Assembly (NCBI GenBank): GCA_021107755.1
Contig: JAIOSF010000013.1
Coordinates: 1 to 64,000, forward strand
Length of the DNA stretch: 64,000 nt
Direction: 5' to 3'
Origin: Arcobacteraceae bacterium
Lineage (GTDB): Bacteria > Campylobacterota > Campylobacteria > Campylobacterales > Arcobacteraceae
Shown here one piece after another: positions 1 through 7,830 of this stretch. The notes under the pieces were generated by a model that had not been told where the DNA came from, ran no database searches, and saw only the letters and a list, made by a program, of their open reading frames with translations. Both the position numbers and the translations under genes were made by a program. Each line of letters opens with the position of its first letter. The first letter of the stretch is position 1.

Positions 1-817
1 TAATTATATCAAATGGGGATTTGAAAGTAGGTTAAAGTATAATCTTCATTGATTATTTCCTTTTCTTATTATATCAAATGGGGATTTGAAAGTAGGTTAA
101 AGTGAAGCTTTAGACTTGGAAGTATATCAAATAATTATATCAAATGGGGATTTGAAAGTAGGTTAAAGTTCTTTTCTTAATCTAATGATAGAATTATTTA
201 TTATATCAAATGGGGATTTGAAAGTAGGTTAAAGTATGGGATAGTTGGGTACCTTATATTTACGATTATATCAAATGGGGATTTGAAAGTAGGTTAAAGT
301 AACAAAAATCAAACCATCAATCAATATAGAATTATATCAAATGGGGATTTGAAAGTAGGTTAAAGTAAGATATAGTGTAATAAAAACAGAACACCGATTA
401 TATCAAATGGGGATTTGAAAGTAGGTTAAAGTATAACAATCCTATTGGTTTAGGACAGGGGTATTATATCAAATGGGGATTTGAAAGTAGGTTAAAGTAA
501 AACTAAATAAACAACAAAAAAGAACTTCATTATATCAAATGGGGATTTGAAAGTAGGTTAAAATACACACAAACTCAGCAGCTGTTTTTAAAGATTATAT
601 CAAATGGGGATTTGAAAGTAGGTTAAAGTTTCAACTGAAATTATAAACGATATATTGGATTATATCAAATGGGGATTTGAAAGTAGGTTAAAGTATAGCT
701 TTTTAAAAAGAATCAAAGAGTTGAATTATATCAAATGGGGATTTGAAAGTAGGTTAAAGTAACATCACTATTGCTAACTTCCATTATCACATTATATCAA
801 ATGGGGATTTAAAAGTA
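1..817 (-). CRISPR. CRISPR array, type II-C-like, right-hand end
   Basis: Thirteen copies of a 36-bp repeat begin at 3, 68, 134, 200, 265, 331, 397, 463, 529, 594, 659, 725 and 791, separated by twelve unique spacers of 29-30 bp; the array runs off the left edge. Copies are identical except 529-564, where the last bases read AAAAT instead of AAAGT, and the final copy (791-817), whose last part is degenerate. The minus-strand repeat starts ACTTTAACC and ends GATATAAT, a -10 consensus. From memory the Neisseria and C. jejuni Cas9 repeats are also 36 bp, share many aligned bases and end TACAAT or TAAAAT. I infer minus-strand transcription and a type II-C system. No cas gene or tracrRNA is in the window. 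Confidence 0.93.
791..817 (-). repeat. degenerate terminal CRISPR repeat with intact -10 box
   Basis: The first 27 plus-strand bases match the repeat with one change (G to A at 811), then similarity is lost. On the minus strand this keeps the TATAAT end (791-796) but loses the opposite part, which in type II systems pairs with tracrRNA. A terminal repeat needs only to launch transcription into spacer 761-790, because that spacer's crRNA would use the next repeat (725-760) for pairing. Confidence 0.75.
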
Positions 818-818
818 A

Positions 819-848
819 TTGACATTTCTGTTTTACTTATGATATACT
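819..848 (+). promoter_or_regulatory. promoter of mazEF operon
   Basis: A perfect -35 TTGACA (819-824) is followed after 18 bp by TATACT (843-848). Transcription would start near 855, giving a roughly 20-base leader containing AAGGAG (865-870) five bases before the ATG at 876. The -35 lies in the stretch where the last CRISPR repeat has degenerated, so it is back to back with the minus-strand repeat promoter. Confidence 0.7.
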
Positions 849-875
849 TCGGATATACATTTAAAAGGAGATATT

Positions 876-1121
876 ATGATAGCAACAATCTCAACATGGG
901 GTAATTCTCAAGGGTTAAGATTTCCAAAAGATATTATGACAGAATTACATCTATCAATTGGAGACAAAGTCAAAATTTTAGTAGAAAATCAAAAAATAAT
1001 ACTCGAACCAATCAAACAATCAAGAAATAAGTATGATATCAATGAACTAGTGAAAAAAATACCACAAAACTATAGAGCTAATGAAGAGTTTGATAGTAAA
1101 ATAGGACAAGAGGAGTGGTAA
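876..1121 (+). CDS. mazE: MazE-type antitoxin
   Basis: This 81-residue protein has an N-terminal AbrB/SpoVT swapped-hairpin domain (about 1-47) with the signature WGNSQGLRFPK at residues 8-18, followed by a polar tail (50-81) of the kind that wraps around MazF. The family neutralises the toxin and represses its own promoter as a MazE-MazF complex. The length matches E. coli MazE (82 aa). AAGGAG lies five bases before the ATG. The gene overlaps mazF by 7 bp, as expected for translational coupling. It is the first gene to the right of the CRISPR array. Function is assigned from motif, size and partner. Confidence 0.88.
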   Translation: MIATISTWGNSQGLRFPKDIMTELHLSIGDKVKILVENQKIILEPIKQSRNKYDINELVKKIPQNYRANEEFDSKIGQEEW

Positions 1122-1447
1122 AATACATTCCAGAACAAGGTGACATAGTAGCTTTAAACTTTGACCCACAAAGTGGTCATGAGCAAAAGGGGAGACGACC
1201 TGCAATTATTATCAGTAATAAAGTATTTAATCAACACTTAGGATTAGCATTCGCTTGCCCAATAACAAATACAAAAAGAGACTTTCCTTTTCATATAGAA
1301 GTTATAAGTGAAAATATTACAGGGTATATCATGACAGAGCAGATGAAATCAATAGATTATAAAGCAAGAAATATTAAATTTATTGAAAAAGCAGATCAGC
1401 AAACTATCAATCAAATATTAGGTATTATTGATAGTATAATACAATAA
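1115..1447 (+). CDS. mazF: MazF/PemK-family mRNA interferase toxin
   Basis: This 110-residue protein matches the MazF beta-barrel fold. It begins YIPEQGDIVALNFDPQSG, followed by the conserved EQKGRRPAIIIS loop with the catalytic Arg, and carries the PITNTKR segment with the conserved Thr. The family cleaves mRNA at short sequence-specific sites and stops growth when antitoxin is lost. Start is GTG at 1115, overlapping the mazE stop; AGGA at 1103-1106 is a possible ribosome site inside mazE. Length equals E. coli MazF. The cleavage motif cannot be predicted from sequence. Adjacent to CRISPR it may be a second line of defence or simply a stabilising module. Confidence 0.9.
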   Translation: MVKYIPEQGDIVALNFDPQSGHEQKGRRPAIIISNKVFNQHLGLAFACPITNTKRDFPFHIEVISENITGYIMTEQMKSIDYKARNIKFIEKADQQTINQILGIIDSIIQ

Positions 1448-1461
1448 CAAGATAGTTTAAG

Positions 1462-1467
1462 TATACT
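1462..1467 (+). promoter_or_regulatory. probable -10 box of the oligopeptidase gene
   Basis: TATACT sits inside the palindrome AAGTATACTT (1459-1468), in the 46-bp gap after mazF. A transcript would start near 1475 and include the GAGGA just before the ATG at 1494. No convincing -35 is visible, as is common in Campylobacterota. Confidence 0.4.
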
Positions 1468-1493
1468 TACAAAAATTATAAAAGAGGATAAAA

Positions 1494-3455
1494 ATGTTTA
1501 AAGAATTTATATTAGATGATTTTGAAAATAGTGCAAAAAATTTAGAAATATTAATAGATGAGAATAAAAAAGAGTTAGAAGAGTTACTTAAAATAGAAGA
1601 GAAAACTTATGATAATTTTGTCGTTCCATATCAAATTATGGGGGAAAGATTGGAGCAATTTTGTACACCAATTTTTCATATAGATAGTGTAAAAAATAGT
1701 GAAAATACACAAAAAATATATGATGAGTGTTTACCTTTAATCTCCATTTATGGTTCACAGTTATCATCAAATGAAAAGGTTTATACGGCTTTTAAAGATA
1801 TACAGTCTAAGTATAATAGTACTTTAAATATAGAACAACAAAAAGTTTTAGAAAATGAGATACGGGACTTTGCTCTTGGTGGTTGTGGATTAAGTGATGA
1901 GAAAAAACAAGAGCTAGAAAAGATAAATTTAGAGCTTAGTGAACTTGGAAAACAGTTTTCGCAAAATCTACTTGATGCAACAAATGCTTGGGAGATGATA
2001 GTAGAAAATGAGGAAGATGTTAAAGAGATTCCAAGCAGTGATTTAGAAGCTGCAAAATTTACAGATGAAGATGGAAAAGTGAAATATACATTTACACTTC
2101 AAATGCCATCATATATTGCTTATATAACTTATGGAACTTCCAGAGAAAAAAGGGAAGAACTCTATAAGGGATATAATACAAGAGCGCCACAAAATGGACA
2201 ATTGATAGAAAAAATATTGAAACTAAAAGAGCAAGAAGCAAATCTATTGGGATTTGATAACTATGCAAAGCTTTCACTTGCTACAAAAATGGCAAAAACA
2301 GAAGATGAAGTTATTAATTTCTTGTATGAATTAGCAAAATACTCACAAGACAAAGCACACGAGGAATTAGAAGAGGTTAGGGCACTTGCTAAAGAAGATG
2401 GAGTAGATGATCTTCAGAGCTACGATTTGGCTTATTACAGCCAAAAACTCAAAGAGGCTAAGTATGATATAGATGAAGAGTATTATCGGCCATATTTTGA
2501 AAAGGATAGCGTTCTAAATGGGCTATTTGATTTCTTATATAAGATATTCAATATCAAATTTAATATTGTTGATGCACCTGCTTGGGATGAAAAAGCAACT
2601 GTGTATGAGATATCGGAGAATGGAAAGCCAACAGCAAGACTTTATGTTGATTTAGAAGCGAGAAAAGATAAAAGAGGGGGTGCTTGGATGAACAACTGGC
2701 ACTCACATAGTCTTATCGATGATAAACAACAACTTCCTACAGCGTATATAGTGTGTAACTTCCCAACATCAAGTGACACATCACCATCATTACTAAGACA
2801 TAGTGATGTAGTGACACTTTTTCATGAGATGGGACACGCACTGCATCATATTTTAAGTAAAGTAGGGCAACCATTTGTAAGTGGTATCAATGGAGTTGCT
2901 TGGGATACTGTAGAGTTTCCATCGCAATTTTTAGAATATTTTTCTTACGATAAAGATGTTTTAAAAATGTTCGCTAAACATTATAAAACAAATGAAGTAT
3001 TAGACGATGCTGCGATTGATAAACTTATCAAGGCTAGAAATTTTCAATCTTCTTTAAGTACCATAAGACAAATAGAATTTGCACTGTTTGATTTTAAACT
3101 CCATCAAGAGTTATACAATGAAGAACAAACACAAGAGTTATTGGATACTATTAGAGAGGAAATATCTGTTATCAAACCACCTGTTTATAGTAGGTTCCAA
3201 AATGGTTTTAGTCATATCTTTGCAGGTGGTTATGCTGCTGGGTACTATAGTTATAAGTGGGCTGAAGTTTTAAGTGCTGATGCTTATTATCTGTTCATTG
3301 AAAATGGGGTTTTCAATGAACAATTAGCCTCAAAATACAAAGAAATTGTATTAGGGAAGGGTGGTAGTATTGATATGAATGAGTTGTATTACCAGTTTGC
3401 TTCTCGTAAACCAGATATCAAATCTTTATTAAAAATTGATGGAATTATCAGCTAA
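1494..3455 (+). CDS. M3-family oligopeptidase (oligopeptidase A-like)
   Basis: This 653-residue cytosolic zinc endopeptidase of the thimet/oligopeptidase A family would degrade short peptides, including signal-peptide fragments. The zinc motif HEMGH lies at residues 444-448 (His444, Glu445, His448), and the third ligand is the Glu of VEFPSQ near residue 474. Further M3 hallmarks are the SPSLLRHSDVVTLFHEMGHAL context and the GGYAAGYYSYKWAEV motif near the C terminus (the substrate-binding Tyr region). Length is that of full M3A enzymes (about 650-680 aa). A GAGGA site precedes the ATG. It is the only gene between mazEF and the next unit. Confidence 0.93.
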   Translation: MFKEFILDDFENSAKNLEILIDENKKELEELLKIEEKTYDNFVVPYQIMGERLEQFCTPIFHIDSVKNSENTQKIYDECLPLISIYGSQLSSNEKVYTAFKDIQSKYNSTLNIEQQKVLENEIRDFALGGCGLSDEKKQELEKINLELSELGKQFSQNLLDATNAWEMIVENEEDVKEIPSSDLEAAKFTDEDGKVKYTFTLQMPSYIAYITYGTSREKREELYKGYNTRAPQNGQLIEKILKLKEQEANLLGFDNYAKLSLATKMAKTEDEVINFLYELAKYSQDKAHEELEEVRALAKEDGVDDLQSYDLAYYSQKLKEAKYDIDEEYYRPYFEKDSVLNGLFDFLYKIFNIKFNIVDAPAWDEKATVYEISENGKPTARLYVDLEARKDKRGGAWMNNWHSHSLIDDKQQLPTAYIVCNFPTSSDTSPSLLRHSDVVTLFHEMGHALHHILSKVGQPFVSGINGVAWDTVEFPSQFLEYFSYDKDVLKMFAKHYKTNEVLDDAAIDKLIKARNFQSSLSTIRQIEFALFDFKLHQELYNEEQTQELLDTIREEISVIKPPVYSRFQNGFSHIFAGGYAAGYYSYKWAEVLSADAYYLFIENGVFNEQLASKYKEIVLGKGGSIDMNELYYQFASRKPDIKSLLKIDGIIS

Positions 3456-3496
3456 TTTTAGTTACTATTTTAGGATAATTTACATAAGGATTTCAA

Positions 3497-3991
3497 ATGC
3501 AAGATAATAATACAGTTCAACAATTAAGTGATGCGCTTAATGAGCTTCTAAATGCCTATGACAAGTTAAAAAATGAGAATACTAATTTACAGGAAGAAAA
3601 TACTAACAAAGATACTAAAATTAGTGAATTAGAATCTAGAAATAGAGATTTAGAAGATCAAATAGAGCAATTAACAGATACAACAGAACAGCACACAAGT
3701 GAGATAGATACTATGCTTGGTAGAATAAAAACAATTTTAGATGACACTAATAAACAAGAAGATGTTGTTCCTGAAGAAAGTCCATCTATTGAACAAAACA
3801 GCTTTCCTTCAGCTGAAGATGAAGAATTATCAGATATTATTAGTATAACAGAAGAGGAGTTTACTCTTCAAGAGCAAACTACAATGGATATAGAGCCAGA
3901 GCAACAAGAAGAGGAAAAAGCTAAACCAAACTCAGATAAAGAGATTGATTTAGGTAGAATGCAATCATTGTTAAATGGGTTTAATAACTAA
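3497..3991 (+). CDS. coiled-coil protein with acidic tail, unknown function
   Basis: I do not recognise this 164-residue protein. Residues about 5-85 form a predicted coiled coil rich in Asn, Leu, Glu and Lys with clear heptads, resembling small ZapB-like scaffold proteins. Residues about 88-150 are strongly acidic and probably disordered. The C terminus ends in a short amphipathic segment (LGRMQSLLNGFNN). There is no signal peptide. AAGGA lies 8 bases before the ATG. The next gene starts at the base after its TAA, implying coupled translation and joint function. A cell-division or scaffold role is possible but unproven. Confidence 0.75.
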   Translation: MQDNNTVQQLSDALNELLNAYDKLKNENTNLQEENTNKDTKISELESRNRDLEDQIEQLTDTTEQHTSEIDTMLGRIKTILDDTNKQEDVVPEESPSIEQNSFPSAEDEELSDIISITEEEFTLQEQTTMDIEPEQQEEEKAKPNSDKEIDLGRMQSLLNGFNN

Positions 3992-4273
3992 TTGATTATT
4001 AAACTAGAAACTGATTTAGTTTATTCAACATTTAATGTTGAAATGTTTGAACAAATAGAGTTAGCTACACAAGTAATGGCTCCATCGATGATAGAATATT
4101 ATTTAAGTGATTTAGCTTCAAGTAGCGAAGATGAATCATCTTATATCAATAAATCAGAGATTCAAAATACAGTTTACTTAGATGAATACATGCTATATAT
4201 AGATTATAGTGATAATATTTATTTAGAGTTTACAGAAAAAGACGATGACTATGATACTGAGTCACTATGGTAA
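3992..4273 (+). CDS. small acidic protein of unknown function
   Basis: This 93-residue acidic protein is not recognised. The frame begins at a TTG immediately after the upstream TAA, so translation is probably by re-initiation; an internal ATG near 4040 (MFEQIELATQ) is an alternative start. The composition is Asp/Glu/Ser/Tyr-rich, with two strand-like segments near the C terminus (TVYLDEYMLYIDYSD and NIYLEFTEKD). There are no membrane or signal segments. It is followed after 25 bases by the 35-codon membrane peptide gene and a terminator, so the three small genes look like one unit. Confidence 0.6.
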   Translation: MIIKLETDLVYSTFNVEMFEQIELATQVMAPSMIEYYLSDLASSSEDESSYINKSEIQNTVYLDEYMLYIDYSDNIYLEFTEKDDDYDTESLW

Positions 4274-4298
4274 TTAATTAAATATAAGGAGGAGACGC

Positions 4299-4406
4299 AT
4301 GGAAAAGAAATATATTATTTGGATTATGTTAGGTTTAGCAATAGCTGGCGGTATTGCATATAATGCTATGAATCCTACAACATATAAGCATCCTATGCAA
4401 AGATAG
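4299..4406 (+). CDS. 35-residue single-pass membrane peptide
   Basis: A 35-codon gene encodes MEKKYIIWIMLGLAIAGG followed by a short hydrophilic tail ending HPMQR. A consensus AAGGAGG (4286-4292) lies six bases before the ATG, the best ribosome site in this part of the window. Residues about 6-22 form one hydrophobic helix after a charged N terminus, predicting an inner-membrane miniprotein with the tail outside. It ends 16 bases before a strong terminator. Function is unknown; the ribosome site, the composition and the terminator are the support for its being real. Confidence 0.6.
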   Translation: MEKKYIIWIMLGLAIAGGIAYNAMNPTTYKHPMQR

Positions 4407-4422
4407 AGATAGGTATGTGGAT

Positions 4423-4453
4423 AAACAGAGTCTAATAGGGCTCTGTTTTTTTT
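4423..4453 (+). terminator. rho-independent terminator
   Basis: AAACAGAG (4423-4430) pairs with CTCTGTTT (4441-4448) around a 10-base loop, and an uninterrupted run of T follows to 4453. It closes the unit of small genes that starts at 3497. Confidence 0.85.
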
Positions 4454-4551
4454 GTATATCTATTATGTAAAGAATTTATATTATGTTAACCAAATAATAT
4501 ACTCTCTTATATCAAAGTAGGATTTATTCTACAATACTAAATATAAATGAG

Positions 4552-5181
4552 TTATTTAATAAACTCAATTATATCCGCTAAAGGTTCTCTTTGTTGTGTT
4601 GATTGTGGGTTAATTCTATATCCTAGAGGTAAAAGCATTGAAAGTTGATATTTAGTAGTATCTAGTCCTAATACTTTTTCAACATTTTCTTTCTCTAATC
4701 CTTCAATTGGACAAGAATCAATTCCTATACAAGCAGCTGCAGTCATCATATTTCCAACTGCTATATATGTTTGTCTTGCAGTCCATGAATATATATTTTT
4801 ATCATTAGAGAGTATATCTTTGAGATGATTTGCATAGAGATTCATATAAAAATCAGTTTTTTCCTTTCCTAGTTCTCGTCTTTCAAATCTTTTTCTAGGA
4901 ATACCGGACTCTACTTTGACAGACTCTATTGCACTTAATACTACAATAAGATGTGAACACGAAGTTATTTGTACCTGATCCCAACAAAATGGACGAAGTT
5001 TCTTTTTAAGTTCATCATTTGTAACAACTAAAAACTTCCAACCCTCCATACCAAATGATGATGGTGATTTTCTAGCAACTTCCATAATAAAGTTAATATC
5101 CTCATCAGATATTTTTTTTGTTTCATCAAATGCTTTACAAGCGTGTCTAAAGTTCATAGCTTCCATAAATTTAGTTTTCAT
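4552..5181 (-). CDS. NAD(P)H-dependent nitroreductase (NfsB/FrxA-like)
   Basis: This 209-residue FMN flavoprotein of the nitroreductase superfamily reduces nitroaromatics, nitrofurans or quinones with NAD(P)H. The N-terminal RHACKAFD and SPSSFGMEGWKFLVV are the FMN-phosphate region. The segment SWTARQTYIAVGN then IGIDSCPIEG closely follows H. pylori FrxA as I remember it. Length is usual for the family. The start overlaps the stop of the upstream transporter gene by 4 bp, and AAGGAG lies just before the ATG. It is the third gene of a cupin-EamA-nitroreductase operon. The physiological substrate is unknown. Confidence 0.88.
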   Translation of the reverse strand: MKTKFMEAMNFRHACKAFDETKKISDEDINFIMEVARKSPSSFGMEGWKFLVVTNDELKKKLRPFCWDQVQITSCSHLIVVLSAIESVKVESGIPRKRFERRELGKEKTDFYMNLYANHLKDILSNDKNIYSWTARQTYIAVGNMMTAAACIGIDSCPIEGLEKENVEKVLGLDTTKYQLSMLLPLGYRINPQSTQQREPLADIIEFIK

Positions 5182-6077
5182 TTTTTTCTCCTTAAAAGTT
5201 TTGGTAATTGTACATTATTTAACATAGAAACAGCTGTAATAGTTAAAATAGTTCCAACAATTGTGGTAATATATATAGGTTCGTTTAAGAAAAGCCAGCT
5301 TAAAAATATTGCATTAAAAGGAACTAAGAAGATAAATGAACTTGCTTCATTTGTCCCTAGTTTTGTAATAGCAACAAAATAAATTGAAGTAGCAAATGTA
5401 GTACTAATAATTGAGATATTAATAAAATTCACCCAAAATATCCAGTCCATACTAAATATACTACCACTTTCAAATGGAGTTATAAAAAATCCAATTACAG
5501 TAGTAAAAATATATACATAAAATGTAAATACTAAATGCCCAATACTTTTAAGCTTTGAGTTAGTTATCGTTAAAAATGACCAAGAGATAGAAGCATAGAT
5601 AAAATAGAGATTTGAGATAACTAAAATCTCTTTTAAAGAAAACGCCCAGACATTTAAAATAGTTGCAACCCCAATAGCTCCTAAAATCAAAGCAAAAATA
5701 TCTTTTTTGACAAATTGTTTTCCAAAAAAACTCACAAGTAATATAAAGGTAAGAATGGGTGTAAGTGTAGTTACAAAAGCTCCCCCTAGTCCAGATGTTC
5801 CAAATTTTGTACCATTAAAAAAGAAAATAGAATAAACTACCAAAAAGATTGCAGCTAAAAAAGCCAATGCTAATGTTTTAATATCTATTTTAAAAGATCT
5901 TCGTAAAAATATAAGTACAGGGATCAAAGTAACTGAGGTAACCAAATATCGATAAAATATAAGCTCTTGAGCAGTGATATAGTTACTTAAAACTTTTGCA
6001 TTAACCCAAGATGCTCCCCAAGCAGTCATAGCGATAACCATAAAGGTATAGAAAATAAAGTTTGGGTTTTTGTTCAA
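5178..6077 (-). CDS. EamA/DMT-family transporter
   Basis: This 299-residue inner-membrane protein has about ten hydrophobic helices in two five-helix repeats, the plan of EamA (RhaT-type) drug/metabolite exporters. The first helix reads WGASWVNAKVL, a typical DMT opening, and the second half ends VGTILTITAVSML. The longest frame starts at TTG (6075-6077) directly after the cupin TAA; an ATG at residue 13 is a weaker alternative that would cut into the first helix. Neither start has a clear ribosome site, so coupling to the cupin stop is likely. Substrate is unknown. Confidence 0.85.
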   Translation of the reverse strand: MNKNPNFIFYTFMVIAMTAWGASWVNAKVLSNYITAQELIFYRYLVTSVTLIPVLIFLRRSFKIDIKTLALAFLAAIFLVVYSIFFFNGTKFGTSGLGGAFVTTLTPILTFILLVSFFGKQFVKKDIFALILGAIGVATILNVWAFSLKEILVISNLYFIYASISWSFLTITNSKLKSIGHLVFTFYVYIFTTVIGFFITPFESGSIFSMDWIFWVNFINISIISTTFATSIYFVAITKLGTNEASSFIFLVPFNAIFLSWLFLNEPIYITTIVGTILTITAVSMLNNVQLPKLLRRKK

Positions 6078-6428
6078 TTATTCAACCATAGTAATAGTAT
6101 CAGGTGTAGTTGTTATCATACATAAAAATTGATACTCTTTACCATAATAGGCTTCATAATAATGTTTTACACCTGCTGGAATATAGATAAAGTCCCCTGC
6201 TTTAGCATTGATAGTTTCATCTCCAACTACAACTTTTGCTTCACCACTTAAAACATATTGTTGATGTTGGATAAGGTTTGTATGATTTGGCATACTACCA
6301 CCCTCTTCTATTTTGATTTTTCTTACTAAAAAATCTGTCTCTTCTTTTGGAGATAATACAGCTATTTGTGCTTTTTGTGTTTTTGGTATATCGTTTTTTA
6401 AATACTCATCACTATTTTTACAATACAT
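6078..6428 (-). CDS. cupin-domain protein
   Basis: This 116-residue single-domain cupin carries motif 1 with metal-ligand histidines His49 and His55 (NHTNLIQHQQYVLSGEAKV) and motif 2 PAGVKH with His89. Small cupins of this kind act as metal-dependent dioxygenases, isomerases or effector-binding proteins. AAAGGAT precedes the ATG. It is the promoter-proximal gene of the operon with the EamA transporter and the nitroreductase, which together suggest detoxification and export of a small metabolite; this is inference from context only. Confidence 0.85.
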   Translation of the reverse strand: MYCKNSDEYLKNDIPKTQKAQIAVLSPKEETDFLVRKIKIEEGGSMPNHTNLIQHQQYVLSGEAKVVVGDETINAKAGDFIYIPAGVKHYYEAYYGKEYQFLCMITTTPDTITMVE

Positions 6429-6449
6429 TTTAAATCCTTTAATATTATA

Positions 6450-7121
6450 CTACAAGTTTACTTTTCTATATTGATTAATCATAATATCATTTAGTGATTT
6501 GTTATTTTTATAATCACTGAACAATGTATCGTATTGTTCGTAAAAATTATTGTATAAAAAACTATATTCAGAATTTTTATTTTTATCTTTTTCATTTCTC
6601 CCAAAATCTAACATTGAATTAAAATGACTCATAATATCAAATTTCATCATAGAAGCTGCAAACTCTTTTTCTAGTTTTTCTTGTTGAGCTTTTATATCTG
6701 GGTCATCAATCATCTCAATAATACTTTTGCGTAACAATGCCCCTTTTTGGAATGAATCTGTTTGGGTGTCTAAAGAGATATTTTTATGTGTAAACAGACT
6801 AGCAAGATAGTTTATGCTTTGTTCTTCTGGCATATTATTTACTTGATTAAATATACTCAAAGATAAGCTTGAATCACTACTAAAATGTGTTGCCATATAT
6901 AAATTTCTTATGTTTTGTTGAGTCTCTTTTGAACCATAAAAAGATTGTAGTTCATCTAGTGTCATATTTTGAGTATCTTTAAAAGATATTGTATCATTAG
7001 AAAGATTCAGAGTTATATCTTTTGAATTAGGTATTGTAAATTCAATATCATGGTTATTTACTTGTGTATTAGAATTATTTTTTGCAATATTACTATATTG
7101 TGTAGCGATAATTTTATCCAT
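6450..7121 (-). CDS. hypothetical protein, Asn/Ser-rich
   Basis: The open frame extends to 7145, but GGGAG lies seven bases before the internal ATG at 7119-7121, so I start there (223 aa, MDKIIATQYSNIAKNN). I recognise no domain. The N-terminal 60 residues are Asn/Ser/Thr-rich and look disordered, like flagellar or secreted-substrate N termini. The rest is helical and charged, with heptad-like stretches around LEKEFAASMMKFD. There is no signal peptide or membrane helix. It stands alone between the cupin operon and a GNAT gene. Confidence 0.7.
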   Translation of the reverse strand: MDKIIATQYSNIAKNNSNTQVNNHDIEFTIPNSKDITLNLSNDTISFKDTQNMTLDELQSFYGSKETQQNIRNLYMATHFSSDSSLSLSIFNQVNNMPEEQSINYLASLFTHKNISLDTQTDSFQKGALLRKSIIEMIDDPDIKAQQEKLEKEFAASMMKFDIMSHFNSMLDFGRNEKDKNKNSEYSFLYNNFYEQYDTLFSDYKNNKSLNDIMINQYRKVNL

Positions 7122-7221
7122 GTTGATACTCCCATTATATATCAATTATATTACTATTAAACAATAAAGATAGTATTATATCAAAAAGATGTCACAATAC
7201 CGTCACAGTTTTATAATAAAA

Positions 7222-7788
7222 TTATGTTAATACTCGCTTTGTTGTATCATAGACAAATTCATAATACTTATTTCCATTAAATGAAAACTCTTGTATCACT
7301 TCAAGTCCTAATTTTCTTTCATGAGCTTCATATGATCTTGGATTTATTTTATTTACAAAGGTTACAAGTATTGGGTATCGTTTTGACATAGATTCTAAGG
7401 CAAAATCAAACAGTTTTTCTAATAAACCACTTCCTCTTACACTTTTATCTATACAAACAGGTCCATATTGATATGAATTATCTATAGATAGAGTGAGATT
7501 TTGATATGTTAAGTTTGGTAAATCTTTTATCATAAAAGCAAACATAGCCCACTTTGACCAATACTGCCATGATGCAGACATAACATATCCTAAAACTTCA
7601 TTATTATCATCTTTTGCTATAAATATACCTTGCTCTTGTGTAATAATATCTGCTAACTGTTCACGGTCAAAAGATGTAGTAACAAAACCATCTTTTTTAT
7701 CCTCTTCATTTATACTATCTATTTGGTATTTATTATGTAGTTTTAAAATACCATCTATATCACTTAATTGGGCTATTTTTAATTTCAT
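7222..7788 (-). CDS. GNAT-family N-acetyltransferase
   Basis: This 188-residue protein has the GNAT fold. Motif A, the pyrophosphate loop for acetyl-CoA, is CIDKSVRGSGLLEKLFDFA (about 112-130) with R-G-S-G-L in place of the usual Q/R-x-x-G-x-G/A. Strand beta4 is IFIAKDDNNEVLGYVMSAS before it, and the C-terminal RSYEAHERKLGLEVIQEF matches the common Y-x-x-x-G-F-end motif. Acceptor substrate unknown. It lies 42 bases downstream of azlD and may be the last gene of the amino-acid transport unit. Confidence 0.88.
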   Translation of the reverse strand: MKLKIAQLSDIDGILKLHNKYQIDSINEEDKKDGFVTTSFDREQLADIITQEQGIFIAKDDNNEVLGYVMSASWQYWSKWAMFAFMIKDLPNLTYQNLTLSIDNSYQYGPVCIDKSVRGSGLLEKLFDFALESMSKRYPILVTFVNKINPRSYEAHERKLGLEVIQEFSFNGNKYYEFVYDTTKRVLT

Positions 7789-7830
7789 ATTTTTCCCTTC
7801 ATACTTTTTATAGTTAATTTATCTATTATT

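Noticed and set aside
1-817. The array could be type I, III or VI
   Set aside because: The repeat does not end in the GAAAC/GAAAG of type I/III on either strand, while length, spacer size and TATAAT end fit type II-C. Without cas genes this stays an inference.
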